Assembly: GCA_011037195.1 (NCBI GenBank)
Contig: JAAEAF010003510.1
Span: 1 to 64,000 of the forward strand
Length of the DNA stretch: 64,000 nucleotides
Direction: 5' to 3'
Source of the DNA: Triatoma infestans
Lineage: Eukaryota > Arthropoda > Insecta > Hemiptera > Reduviidae
The translations under genes and the position numbers were made by a program. Below, piece after piece: positions 1 to 10,551 of this stretch; position 1 is the first letter of the stretch, and each line of letters starts with the position of its first letter. Below the pieces are notes generated by a model. That model worked only from the letters and a program-made list of their open reading frames with translations. It was not told the DNA's origin and ran no database searches.

Positions 1-59
1 ACAAATGAGTGAAATTTGAAATTTAAAGAATTTGCCATTTTATATAGTAATTATATTAA

Positions 60-305
60 CATCAGTAAAAGAAGGTCGTTTTTCAGATTATAGTGATAGC
101 GTGTTGACTCTTACGCGGAAGTCCCAAGTTCGAGTCTAGTGCTACTCTTTAGATTTTTTCCTCGCTAGGAGCCTCTATAGCTCACAGTTCGGTGATGGCA
201 GTGTTGTTTGTCGCGATTAAACACTCACAGACACCGGCGGCGGTGCACTTAGAAGGCTCCACGCGCCAATGACCACAGATGTTGACGCGCCTTAGAAAAA
301 TAATG
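60..305 (+). repeat. tRNA-derived SINE-like repeat, copy 1
   Basis: A pol III B-box-like motif (gttcgagtc) lies at 128-136. It is followed by a body (about 160-300) that recurs at 18090-18240 with the same order of landmarks: gcctcta-agct, a gttcggtgat-like block, ggcagtgcact-like block and a closing gacgcgcc. The A box upstream is only weakly recognisable. The shared body shows a dispersed repeat; assignment to a SINE rests on the B box and is inference. Confidence 0.45.
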
Positions 306-1083
306 CGAGATTATAGCTAATTTTTCAATTAGTTTTTTTTAACAATTGCAACATGAGAAAGGCGTGGTTTACTCATCAATTTTTTTCCTCAAAATCTTAT
401 ATCTGACCTTTTCGTTAACCTGAGAAATAATTTGACGTAATTTTATTCTGGGTGCGGGGGTGGGGATAGGAATACATTTTTCTGCAGCATGAATAAATTG
501 TGCTTTAACAGGAATATTGTTGAATCAGTGTTGCCAATAAAACAAAGAGTAAACGATGTAAGCGCATTAGCGAGTCTTTATCTATGTTAAGTTGGCAGCA
601 ATGAGTGTCTTTTTTATCTCTCACTAGTTGTTTTTTTTCAGTTGTTTTTCTTTAGTTAGAATTCTCATTTAGAAACAAAATAAAATAAATTACCATCTCG
701 GGTTTAGCTGAAATAAAGATAAAACGTTTTGAGGTCGAAATATGTTCAATTTACCTTGTACACACACCGTGGTCGAGTGATCCAATTTTTTACTCACTTA
801 ACCTCTCTTTCTCTACTATAAGAAAGGAAAAACCTATTTTCAATTTTTCATTTTCTTAAATAGATGCTATACGATGGTGGTTTATGTGTACGTACATACC
901 AGTAAATAGACATAGCACACGCTGCCTAGCGGCCTTACCATTAATCTTTTCAGAATTTTCTTTACGTTTATTTTTCTCCTTTTATTTTTAAACAAACAGA
1001 CAATGACAAATTTTCTTAAAAACAAACAGCAATGAATATAAAATTGTGTTTATTTAGAAATTTGGTAAAATTCCATATCTATT
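306..1083. other. AT-rich spacer, no recognisable gene
   Basis: I see only AT-rich sequence with short A and T runs. No open frame here resembles a known protein and no repeat shared with the rest of the window was noticed. Confidence 0.5.
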
Positions 1084-1195
1084 AAATAATATATTGCGTT
1101 GAACTCTCACGCGATATCCGAAACCAGCCAGAAACACCATAAATATGCATGTTGCTACGGATAAAATCCCAGATGTTATCCAGCATTGTGTATTT
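1084..1195 (+). repeat. Decayed PLE terminal repeat, family 2
   Basis: The stretch gatatccgaaacca, then atatgcatg, ggataaaat and gatgttatccagca matches in order the 3' half of the PLE terminal repeat at 47840-47966. The CTGANGA arm of the hammerhead is deleted between ctctcacg and gatatcc, so no ribozyme is expected. Confidence 0.65.
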
Positions 1196-1324
1196 ACATA
1201 TTTCTTTATTTTTTTATAATTTTTTTTACTTCTAGTTAGGAGTGTTCAAGTATTTTTCTTTTCATTAAATTTTACTTTCTCTCACTACATTCTTAATTTC
1301 CCTTAATTTACATGTCTGTAATAG

Positions 1325-1700
1325 GCAGACCACGTTTAAAGGAAAATCAGTGAAGCCATTTCCGAAAAAAACGCAAAAAACTAAAGAAAAAAGTAGTACG
1401 AGACACGCACACGACTTCCTTATTCCGTAATTATACAATGTAACTGACGAATTTCTATTAAAGTTGCTTTTATTACGAAGGTTTAGTTGGGCTTGATATA
1501 AACAAGTTAGTCGGGCGGGTGGCCTATTGGACAGGCAACGCTGACCCAAACAAAGCTTTAAATTAGAACATAACTGACATGGGGTCCTCCAGAACCCTCT
1601 GAAATAAATGTTACCGGTAAAAATTTTTAAGCAAAAGTGATAGGTTTGCTACAGCCATTTTTGAGCAAATTTAAAAAAAAAAAAAAATCAAAAATCTATT
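1325..1700 (+). mobile_element. Fragments of the cttcct-ended dispersed repeat
   Basis: Two short pieces recall other copies in the window: ggaaaatcagtgaagccatt with a following aaaacgcaaaaaac, and a ttaccggtaaaaatttt block with aagtgataggttt. They are eroded and boundaries are unclear. Confidence 0.35.
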
Positions 1701-1744
1701 CTTTAAAGGCGCACTTTGGGAGGTGGATTTGTTGCCAAATTAGA

Positions 1745-2336
1745 CGCCTATCTCTCTTTCTTTAGTCCCTAGCCTGCTGTTTGGGATGTATCATTCGCCA
1801 CAAGTCTGTTAAGCTTCCTGTTATGGATAGGCATTCATCTCTATGGATGAGCACAGTAGGTTGTCGGCAGTCTAAGAGGCTCATTGGGGTGCCGGACAGG
1901 ACTATTAGTGAGATGTTGTTGAGTCTTTCACGGATATCTCTCAGTTATCTGGTTGGATCCAGGTATCTGGTTAGAGATTTAATGAGACACCTCTACGTAA
2001 TGGGGCTCATGCCAGACTAAACCCCCTTTGCCGGCAAACTGTGGTCTCTAAGACAGAGGGATAACACCCATCTGTATCTAATGACAGATTGCTTGGGTTG
2101 TGAAGAAATTAGATTCAGGACCATTGGTCGGACCAAGGATATCTGTGGAAGAGCTTAGGCTATTTCCCTCTAAGGTTTATGGTCCGATTTGTTCGGTCTG
2201 CGGTGAATCTCAGACCTGGATTTTTGTTCTAGACCCGATTTGTTGTTGTTTTACTTTGGGGTAACTATAATGGCCTCGCGGGGCTTTGGAAAGCGTAGGA
2301 GTTTGGTTCCCCCCACAGTCGAATAATAATAAAGTA
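1745..2336 (+). pseudogene. 5'-truncated I-group LINE, RNase H tail and 3' UTR (copy A)
   Basis: The frame at 1781-2020 encodes a peptide with GCRQSKRLIGVPD, then LSRISLSYLVG and RHLYVMGLMPD. This is the region that follows RNase H in RNase H-bearing LINEs and leads into a C-terminal zinc-knuckle. A second frame adds CLGCEEIRFRTIGRT near 2090-2130. The same protein segment and the same 3' UTR occur on the minus strand at 26847-27434, so the two are copies of one family. The copy ends in aataataataaa at about 2323-2335, a TAA-type LINE tail. Frameshifts and missing upstream domains make it a dead fragment; the 5' boundary is approximate. Confidence 0.75.
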
Positions 2337-3429
2337 GTACTTGCGGTTACGGAGTTTTCGGTCAGTAACTTTCTGTTTCTGATTCCTCTGATGATACAAA
2401 AATGGAATATCAAGTTTCAGATAACTGTGGACTTTTTTTATCAGCTCATATGTGTTCACATATTTTGGAACACACAATCATAATACGCTCTAAACTCAAA
2501 ACTTTTTTCTACATCTTGCAGAAGTAATACATTGGTGAATTCTAAATGGCGATTTTTGTTTAAACATTCCTAGATCCCATGATCATTTCAGATTATGTTT
2601 TGTTTTTATGTTCAACTAGAATCGTTGAACCAAGGTTTTCGTTCCACTTTGGATTGAGAGGTTTCTTCTTTTTTTTTTATTAGGCTGGACAATTGTCAGA
2701 TTTTGGCTAAGACCTTAGTTTCGAGTTGTGATCACGGAATATCAAGTTTAAACTTCATGCAATTTTTTTTTTGGGAGAGAAAAATTTTGTTGATACCCCA
2801 CATTCTCAGCAAGAGAATCCCTGCTCTTGAGTATTAAGAGAAACCAAAAGCATACATAACAAAATACACACACAAACACAAAGAAATTCGACAAATATTT
2901 GTAATTTGAGTATATTGTGTAAGCATTGAATTTTCCAGTTATTTTCTCTAAAACCAGACCCAGACTTCTTCATATAACCCCTTCGTCGCTCGCTCTCTCT
3001 CTCTCTATCATGCCTTTTCCATTCTCTCTCAATCTCTCTATCTCCTTCTAACTGAGGAGAAGTCTGGTAGCACTTTCAAGACAAGCCAATAAGAGAGTTG
3101 CCAGATGTCGCCATACTCCTGTGCCTTCACTTCCCCTTTTTCCCGTTTCTCATCCCATTTTCTCAAGTCTTTTCAGACAAAAAAAAACTGCCCATGAATC
3201 ACCTCTGCACTCTCCGCGAAAACTCTCCCCCCTGCCCCTACAATCACCTCTTGTTTAAGTTTTTCTCACAAGATATTACATTCTCTCTCACTACTTCATT
3301 TTATCCAACATTGTCTTCGGTCTATATTTATATATATAGGTATACGTAGTTCTCACAAGCGCGCACTGCTAGCGCCCAGCTGTTGTAAAAATAGGTTTCC
3401 TTTTATTGGAAAAAATCTACTGGTATCAA
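2337..3429. other. Spacer with CT-rich stretches
   Basis: No coding similarity recognised. There is a CT-rich stretch near 2987-3050 and a short TA run near 3325-3340. Confidence 0.5.
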
Positions 3430-3620
3430 ACATGATTTATTTGTATAACAGTTATGTATCATTAACTTTCTCTTACAATTGTAAGAGGCGGAAGTAATTT
3501 TGATTGTGCAAAAATGTTGAAATTCAGTTTTCACTGGAAATGCGTATTCTGAGGTTCCCCCCCCCGAGTATGAACAAAAATGGTTTTTTAGCGAATGGTG
3601 TGTGAACAAATATCACATCA
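3430..3620 (-). mobile_element. Piece of the cttcct-ended dispersed repeat
   Basis: The block ttttcactggaaatgcgtat with tgaggttccc, then gtgtgtgaacaaa, matches in reverse-complement order the 3' part of other copies (ggtgaaaacttaat, ccggtgaaaact-type blocks preceded by a tctgaaaaac block). Boundaries are approximate. Confidence 0.45.
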
Positions 3621-4032
3621 AAAAAAGAAGTAGAATAATCGTAAGAAGCTCAACAAAACTGCGAAATCTATGATATTAGATTTTAATTATTATTAGGGTT
3701 TGTTCAAAGTTATTGGCATTACCTTCTGAATACAATGCAATCACTTACCTTGGGCAAATCTCATGTTAGGCGATGTGTGAAATTTGAGGTTTAAAGAAAA
3801 CAAAACATTTAAAATGAATGTTTCCGGATAAATGTTTCAAATAAAAGTTATATAAATATATATATATATATGTATACATAAATAGCATTCCAAGTTTAAT
3901 GAAAATCGTCAAAGAAAAGCTGTTTTAGAGAAAATTCCAAAAAAAAGTAGTAAAAAAAAAAACTACTGAATAAATCGTACTGTGGAAACCAATTTTCTTC
4001 AAATTTAAAATTTCAGCAGTAAATTTAATATA

Positions 4033-4202
4033 TCAGAGAGATAGTATTTGCTCTGTGCAAGTCTATGTTATCACACTGTTTAAAGAAAACATCCTGATGA
4101 TGGGCGAATGCCCGAACCGGTAGAGGACCACAAAAACAAGCAGGGGCTATCATGGAAAATGTCTCTGATGCTTACCAGCTCTGCGGAACCAACCACCACA
4201 AC
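4033..4202 (+). mobile_element. Solo PLE terminal repeat, family 1, with 12-bp duplication
   Basis: A 170-bp insertion is bounded by a perfect duplication of aaatttaatata (4021-4032 and 4203-4214). Inside, the sequence runs gctctgtgcaagtc, a hammerhead core, gaggaccacaaaaac, ggaaaatgtctctgatgc and ends ggaaccaaccaccacaac. The same blocks occur at 5961-6240, 6748-6991 and 51783-52070. The last of these is attached to PLE GIY-YIG coding sequence, which ties the repeat to PLEs. Confidence 0.8.
4094..4122 (+). ncRNA. Hammerhead ribozyme core, degenerate
   Basis: CTGATGA, then stem II ggGC/GCcc closed by GAAT, then GAA and a ccggta cleavage region. Stem II is perfect. The GAAA element has lost one A and the cleavage triplet is GTA with a weak stem I, so activity is doubtful. 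Confidence 0.6.
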
Positions 4203-4675
4203 AAATTTAATATACCTTAATATTACTTAGATGACAGAACCATACACAAGTGGTACTTTAGAGAAAAACGTAACATAGCTGCACATCCAGAATCTACCCA
4301 CCCTCGAAAGGCAACAATTTTTTTTTTTTTTGGAAAAATGCTTCAAATAAAGGTCATATGCATTTATCTACGAGAAAAATCACGAAAACCTAGAGAGGGA
4401 GAAAGAAAAAAAAAGCATTTAGTAAAGTTACATTTGCCGGTTGATGGATTTTTCACTCGTGTAAAAACATTCGTGTTAGATGCGATGATAATACCGAAAC
4501 GGAACTTGGCCAACACCAAGTTTGAGTTACCTGCGATTTTTCAGTTTTTAAAACAGAGACTATTGGCCAAAGAACATTTTTTCGCACTCAGGGCACCATA
4601 AAACATGTATTTCCGGTGAAAACTTAATTACGTAAATTTGGCACGCTCCCAGCAGTAAGAGAAAGTAAAAAAAAA

Positions 4676-5337
4676 AACAACTTTTTGGAAAATTAAGTAA
4701 ATGCCATTTTTATGCCAACAATTTTTCCAATAATGTGCTTGTGGAAATATTACGGAAAGGGGGTTGTGCGGGGAAAAATCTCTCGCTGTAAACATTTTTC
4801 TTTGTGATCCAGGTTCAGAGTGGAATGAAGAAGATAGGATAGATAAGGAGAGCATGAGAATGTGAGCGAGGAGGAATCTTTTCAGAGAATAAAGTAGAGC
4901 ATCTCCACTGTAAGGTCCATGTATCGATGGTAGGCACAACCTGCTTTCTCTCTCTCTCACTCTCTCTCTCTCTCTACAGATCAAATATGTCAATACAAAT
5001 ATTCTTCTCTATAACTTGTAAGAAGAAGAGTAAAAGACATGGACCAGACGAATCACCATCCTCCAACGATCTGCCCCAAGAGATAGGGTTGTAAAAAAAA
5101 ACTCTATCTTCCTTCTTTAATACATATTCCTCTACTTTTATGTCTTCCTATATACAAAAAAAAAAGAAAAAAAAATGAATTCTTTTATAGTAAGAGTTTG
5201 GAATCCTGAAATAACTTCGATTTCTTAAAACATTTTTGTTATTCTAAGCTATAATATTGCACAAGGTTGATTTAATCTTAGCTGACTTTTATCTTAAAAC
5301 TGTAGTCTGGACAAACTATAAAACTAAATGTTTATAA
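4676..5337. other. Spacer with simple repeats
   Basis: Contains a CT-rich microsatellite at about 4948-4975 and A-rich runs near 5155-5175. No coding sequence recognised. Confidence 0.5.
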
Positions 5338-5432
5338 CCTCGTTGGGAAGGGGAAATGGATTAGCCACTTCTTCAGCAGATCTTGGTATTCCTGCGGGCT
5401 TCCCAGCATAACAACACTGATACTACTCCAAC
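5338..5432 (-). repeat. Dispersed repeat also present at 38515-38605
   Basis: Read on the minus strand it has tgttgttatgctgggaag, then ctgaagaagtggcta, then catttcccc, in the same order as the plus-strand copy at 38515-38605. It is probably the 3' non-coding part of a retroelement; no coding sequence is attached here. Confidence 0.45.
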
Positions 5433-6038
5433 ATTTGATATACTTATAGGTACGTTTATTTGTGCAACTAACTAGTTTTTAGCTAGCCCAGAGAACTCAC
5501 TACCTCGCTTTCATGGGAATATTGTTAAGGGCGATTATACTCAATATACAATCATCGACAAACGCGGAAGCCACAATACTTCTTCTAGATCTCAATAGAT
5601 ATGATAGTAAAAACCATTCCTTACACAAATCTATGTATATCTCCTAAATCTTTCTAGAACTATTATTTGAAATTTTATCATTTATCTAACAAATACGTTC
5701 AATAATTGCATTTAATATTGATTTAAGACAAATCTTCGCTGGAGTCAGTGTAAATTTTTATGAAGGATTTTTTAAGAATTGAACGAATTGAATGAAATTT
5801 AGCGAAACGGTTAGGAATATGCTTTAGATATTTTCATGGAAATGACTGCAATGGAATTTAACGAAGATGCTGCTTTGAAAGATATTATATTGAGGTCAAT
5901 AGGAAAGGCAACATTTTGAAGCGTAGATCCTTTATACTTTATTCGATTGAGTCTTGAAGTGTTGTGGTGGTTGGTTCCGCAGAGCTGGAAAGCATCAGAG
6001 ACATTTTCCGTGGTAGCCTGCTTCATTTTGTGGTCATC

Positions 6039-6067
6039 GACCGTTTGCGGGCGTTCCCCATCTTCAG
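6039..6067 (-). ncRNA. Hammerhead core in the left PLE repeat, degenerate
   Basis: On the minus strand: GCATC, CTGAAGA, a GGGG..GCCC stem II, GCAAA in place of GAAA, then GGTC and GATGACC. Stem I (GCATC with GATG) is intact. The changed GAAA element and a mismatch in stem II probably abolish cleavage. Confidence 0.6.
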
Positions 6068-6919
6068 GATGCGTATTTTTCAGACGAGTGTGCCAACACA
6101 GACTCGTACAGAGACTTAGTTTCACACTAACTGAGGTGTAATTTTAAAATACTAAACTCTTAAACTAGGTAAAGATATGTGGCCAGATGGGTGGGAAAAC
6201 ACGTGTTTGGGTTGTTAAAGGGCAAATTCTTTTCTTACAGTGGACGCGGGGGTCTAATCTTTAAACTCTGTTGTTGGAGGGAGACTTATTTCACAATTAA
6301 CTAACCAAAATATTAAGAATATACAAAAATAAAAAATAAGATACACAAAATAAATCTAAATAAAATTAAACAACGATTAAACTAACATTTTAAAATTCAT
6401 TCATTCGTTTAAAACTGAACGATTTTTTATATAATTAAGTTTTTCCAGTTCCAAAGAATTAAGAAATTCCAGTCATTCTTTCACTTTTTCACGCACCCTC
6501 ACATCCTCGCAAGCATGTATACCTAATTATGTTTTCTTATATAATTAAGTTTTTTATTATGCATCCCACAAACCATGTCACATCATCACTCACATACATC
6601 ATCCAAATACGCACTTTTTTTTTATTTTTATTTTTTTTAATCTTAAAATCTATTTCTGTTAGGTTTAGTTTTAAATCTACTATGTACATATAACTTTACT
6701 AGTTTAGATATATATATTTAAAAAAAAAGAAAAAAAAGTGCGTATTTGGATGTAAGAAAAGAATTTGCCCTTTAACAACCCAAACACGTGTTTTCCCACC
6801 CATCTGGCCACATCCCTTTACCTAGTTTAAGAGTTTAGTATTTTAAAAATACACCTCAGTTAGTGTGAAACTAAGTCCCTGTACGAGTCTGTGTTGGCAC
6901 ACTGTCTGAAAAACGCATC

Positions 6920-6949
6920 TTGAAGATGGGAGAACGCCCGAAACCGGTC
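6920..6949 (+). ncRNA. Hammerhead core in the right PLE repeat, one core change
   Basis: GCATC, TTGAAGA (the first core C is T), stem II GGG/CCC, GAAA, the palindrome ACCGGT and GTC followed by GATGACC. Everything but the first core base fits the type I hammerhead consensus. Confidence 0.65.
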
Positions 6950-7003
6950 GATGACCACAAAATGAAGCAGGCTACCACGGAAAATGTCTCTGAGTCTTGA
7001 AGT

Positions 7004-9785
7004 TGTAGGACTTATATTGTTGGCACTTTTTTTTTTTTAGCAACCAGTAAATTTTGCTTTAAAAAAAGAAGTATAGCTCTCTTTTCTTCTATAAAGTTAT
7101 TTTCAATCGTTTCATAAGTAGTTCTTGCCGTCCATTTAGTCCAGAATAGGGATTCCATTTAATTCTTTTGTCAAAAATACTTCGATCTATTTGACGAGAC
7201 CGGCAGACTATAAGATATATTTGGAAATAAGGAGGAAGGATTTTCGTTTGAAATTTGAATGAATTTTAAAAAAATTAATGAATAGGGAGGACTAGATCAT
7301 CATCAAAAGATCATATTGCCAGATATCGTCGAACCGAACACAACCACAATATATTTATAAATCAGTCAGAGACACCAGATTTGCAAATAAGGAGCAAACT
7401 TCAACACTTTAATTCCCAAATGATCTACTTTTGCTAGTCAGTCGGTTAATTAGAATTAAGAAAATGGGCGAGGAAAATCCCTCGTGAAAACCCACTAGAA
7501 TAAATTAGAATAAAGAATCAAGAATTAGAATAAATTGAAGATTGAGTGTTTCCATTTCAAATACTTGAAAATGTCAGCCATATAGAATCGAGTACCAGCA
7601 AAATTGTGGGCGCTTGCATTATCTTTCATCAAACATTTTCTGCTTGAAGGTTTCCTTTAACGTTCCCCTTGGGAAACGTAAGGTATGAGAAACATCAAAA
7701 CATCAGAACCGGTCATTATTACTCCGATAGCCAGAGTGGGTTGCGTATACACTGCGATACGTTTGCTGAATTGTTGGATAAATTTTGACGGAATCCGATC
7801 TGAAATCTAGGAATTTGTGTAAAGGGGTTATATATTAGCTTGAAGTAAGAGAAAAGAGTTTTCATAGAAGAGCCAGAAAATTTGGCCATGACCTGGAAAT
7901 TTCGTAATTCTTATTTCTATGCAGTGAATAACTACGAAATATTTTTTTGATTTGCACAGGCTGTATGTATACCCGTTCTCGAATTTGGTGTTTTCTTTCT
8001 GCCTTTTCATGCTTATGTTCTAATTCTATTGAGTATTAGCTCTAAAAGAAGTGATGGTAACATGATAAGTTGTTCTTGCCGGAACTTCCATTGCAGTGCA
8101 TTCGCATCATTCTTTAATCATTAAAATACACCAAGACTATTGTGGAAAAGGATTCCGGTTTAACTTTTGTTGGGGCAGCAGTGTTTAGCATTTCAAAAGT
8201 TATTGAAAATAGATTTTAATCAATTTTGTTAATATGATTTCTTAGGCGTCACTATCCTAATTTCAATTCCTCCATGTTTGTTATTGTATCTGCCCGCAAG
8301 AGCTTCCGGGTAAGACTGTTGGGTGAAGAACAAACCAGAGGTGGTTTCAAGGCACAATAAACGAAACGTTTTAGAGTTTCTCTTTCCGGAAGAACTCGAT
8401 AAACTCGATAAGTTTAAGCGTTCCTGCTCAATTTAGCCCGCAATGAGACCTGTTCTCTAGTATGTGGACCTAATACATAAGTATATATATTTTCTCACAG
8501 AAGAAAATGCCCTTCCGCCACAGCAGATAATTAATAGGATTTATACTTCTTGACCATTTCACGACAATATGGCCACTGTTGCATAAATGCTCCATCAAAG
8601 CTTTTATTTTTTTGATAGGCTGATCGATCGCATAATGAACCTATCAAAAACTGAGAACTGTGATCTAATAACGAACACATTAGAAAGCTTTTTTTTATTT
8701 AGTCTTGAATTGAATTCATCTACCGTGAATATACACAGAGCTGTTTAGCTGCTAAATTAGCATATTATGGCATCTGAACTTCATTAAGATATGCGAATTA
8801 TTGCGATTTCTGAACAAATTTTGATGAAAAAATTGTTTAAAAAATAAATAAATAAAATAAGAAAGATGGAGTAAATTTTATTTTATTTTTGAGAAAATAA
8901 TGAAATAGTTGGGTAAAATACAATAAATATACAGACAATTTTGTTCAACAACACCAGCAAGAACAATAGTTTAATAGTATAGTACTCTTTTTTACTGGTA
9001 GGGGCCAGGTCAGACCAAAAACTATAACTGAGTGAAACATATTTGTTGTATTGTATATAGTTATAACAGCAAAGGAGAGGTTATTATTATTCTGATAAGG
9101 TTTGTCTCGTAGTTCTTCCACTAAAGGTATAACTAAAATAGTGTGTACAATTTATGTGTTTCACGAGAGTGAGACGATATATATAGGTTAGAAGGTTCGT
9201 CAGGAGTGAGGGTTAGAGAGGGCCTTATTGTTGTGTGTGTTGTGTGACGGCAGCAAAAGGGACAGGAAAGGAGGTGGCAAGCTACTACATGTGACTGGAA
9301 TAAAATGATATTCTACAGACTTCACTTCGGCCCAACCCTGCCACCCCTTCGGGTTCAGCATGAGACAGAGCCCCTCCAGAATATAGGTGACCGTGTGCAA
9401 GCAAGTATAGAAAGGGACTACTCGACTGTATATTCGTACACAAATACATGGGACTCATTCTCACAGACCCCCCCTTATTCTTGCCTTATATATAGACTAT
9501 TCTCTTCGTACTTCTTCATACAATATGGACTTTGTGCCTATCCGAAAATAAAAAAATAGAGAAGAAGAGGATCTTGATACTAAAAATAGAGTTGTGAAAC
9601 CCAAGCGTCACTTTCCCAGGGTAAAACGTCATTTTTTTTATTCATTTCCAAACAGTGCATGTATTTTCTACTGGGCGTTATTAGAAATGTTTCCATTTGG
9701 AAAATATCCTCTTCATTAAAAGTGGGGTACTGCGTGATACAAAGCGCCCAAACGAAAAACTGTTTCACAAAATTTTCTAATCTTA
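7004..9785. other. Long spacer without recognised genes
   Basis: About 2.8 kb of AT-rich DNA. Short open frames here have no recognisable domains. No shared repeats were noticed apart from A/T runs. Confidence 0.45.
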
Positions 9786-10200
9786 AAACTATTATGGATT
9801 AGATTAGATTCTGTTGGGGGGGGGGTGGCTCTTCAGCCTAGGCCACCGCAATTCCTAAGGGTCTATTGTGGCACCCCATAAGTTGGAGTCCCCTCTCTGG
9901 TCCTGTCCTTTATCTGAACTTTGGAATCTGGGGAGGCTCCTAGGTGGTCGGTTAAGAGCACCTCCAATCAGAGCACGCTCTCGAGTCCTGTCTGCCTTAT
10001 TAGACTTAATAGTCCCGAGAGAGGCCCTTGGCTGAGGCTTGCAGGCGTCAGCTCCTCCTCTCCAAAGAGGCGAAACCTCAGCCATACGAGCCCCTCGCAC
10101 TGACACAAAACGTGCAGTGCTGTTTCCCCTTCTTCCTGACAAAACAGGCTATCCGTTGCCTGGACCATGCGGTGCATGTGCTTATTAGTCTATAATGGCC
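9786..10200 (-). pseudogene. LINE 3' fragment, zinc-knuckle end and 3' UTR (copy C)
   Basis: The minus-strand frame from 10177 to 9968 reads MHRMVQATDSLFCQEEGET then ALHVLCQCEGLVWLRFRLFG. The CQEE..ETALHVLCQC pattern is the Cys/His cluster found after RNase H at the ORF2 C terminus of I-group LINEs. The downstream sequence continues to a 3' end of cagaatctaatctaat type near 9790. The plus-strand copy at 18300-18737 has the same peptide and the same ending, so both come from one family. A long G run (about 9815-9828) interrupts the 3' UTR. All upstream domains are missing. Confidence 0.72.
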
Positions 10201-10324
10201 AATGGGGATGCTAACTGATATCTTTATGGCCCCCCGGCCTAGTTGCCTTTGGATAACAAGTTATTCACCTATTATTGGAACATTAATTAGAAAAGGCATG
10301 CTGAGTTATACTCAATGCAGTAGC

Positions 10325-10535
10325 TCTTCAGAGAAGTAAACAGCCATGAAGAGTCAAGGCTTGTCAGAGGGCGATTTTTACTAGGGGGTATGTGCAAACC
10401 CGCGGTCCCACCGCCGTTTAGCTACTAAACTGAATCTCCTTACAAAGGCCAACAGCCTTTGCACTTAAGGAGATTGAATGTTAAATTTTCGCACCAAATA
10501 CGAGTGCACTAGCCACTAGAGTCTTTCATATTTGA
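10325..10535 (-). mobile_element. tRNA-derived SINE relative
   Basis: Plus-strand landmarks agccatgaagagtcaaggct, tgtcagagggcgattt and the ccgccgtttag block match the SINE at 14173-14425. The tRNA-like head at the right end is eroded: on the minus strand tagtggctagtgcactcg resembles an A box, but the B box is not clear. Confidence 0.55.
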
Positions 10536-10551
10536 AAAATGTACGAGGGAC

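Larger units (their letters stand above)
3760..4675 (+). mobile_element. cttcct-ended dispersed repeat, split by a PLE solo LTR
   Basis: The order of landmarks is that of copies at 18765, 22100 and 56275: tttccggataaatgtttcaa, gtttaatgaaaatcgtc, caattttcttcaaattt, then after an interruption a second part with tttccggtgaaaacttaat and a final gcacgc-type end. The interruption (4033-4202) is a PLE terminal repeat with its own 12-bp duplication. No coding capacity is evident, so this is probably a non-autonomous element. Confidence 0.6.
5961..6991. mobile_element. PLE-derived inverted unit, family 1, with 12-bp duplication
   Basis: Two PLE terminal repeats face outward: a minus-strand copy (5961-6240) and a plus-strand copy (6748-6991), with about 500 bp of AT-rich sequence between them. 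Shared blocks include gggtgggaaaacacgtgttt, taaagggcaaattc and the hammerhead region. The unit is flanked by a perfect gagtcttgaagt duplication (5949-5960 and 6992-7003; the first two bases on the right could belong to the repeat). No reverse transcriptase or endonuclease frame is present, so this is a non-autonomous derivative. A second, inner inverted pair lies at about 6604-6615 and 6737-6751 (ccaaatacgcactt and its complement). Confidence 0.8.

Noticed and set aside
7686..7710. gaaccggtc resembling a hammerhead 3' half
   Set aside because: No CTGANGA or stem II upstream and no PLE repeat nearby.
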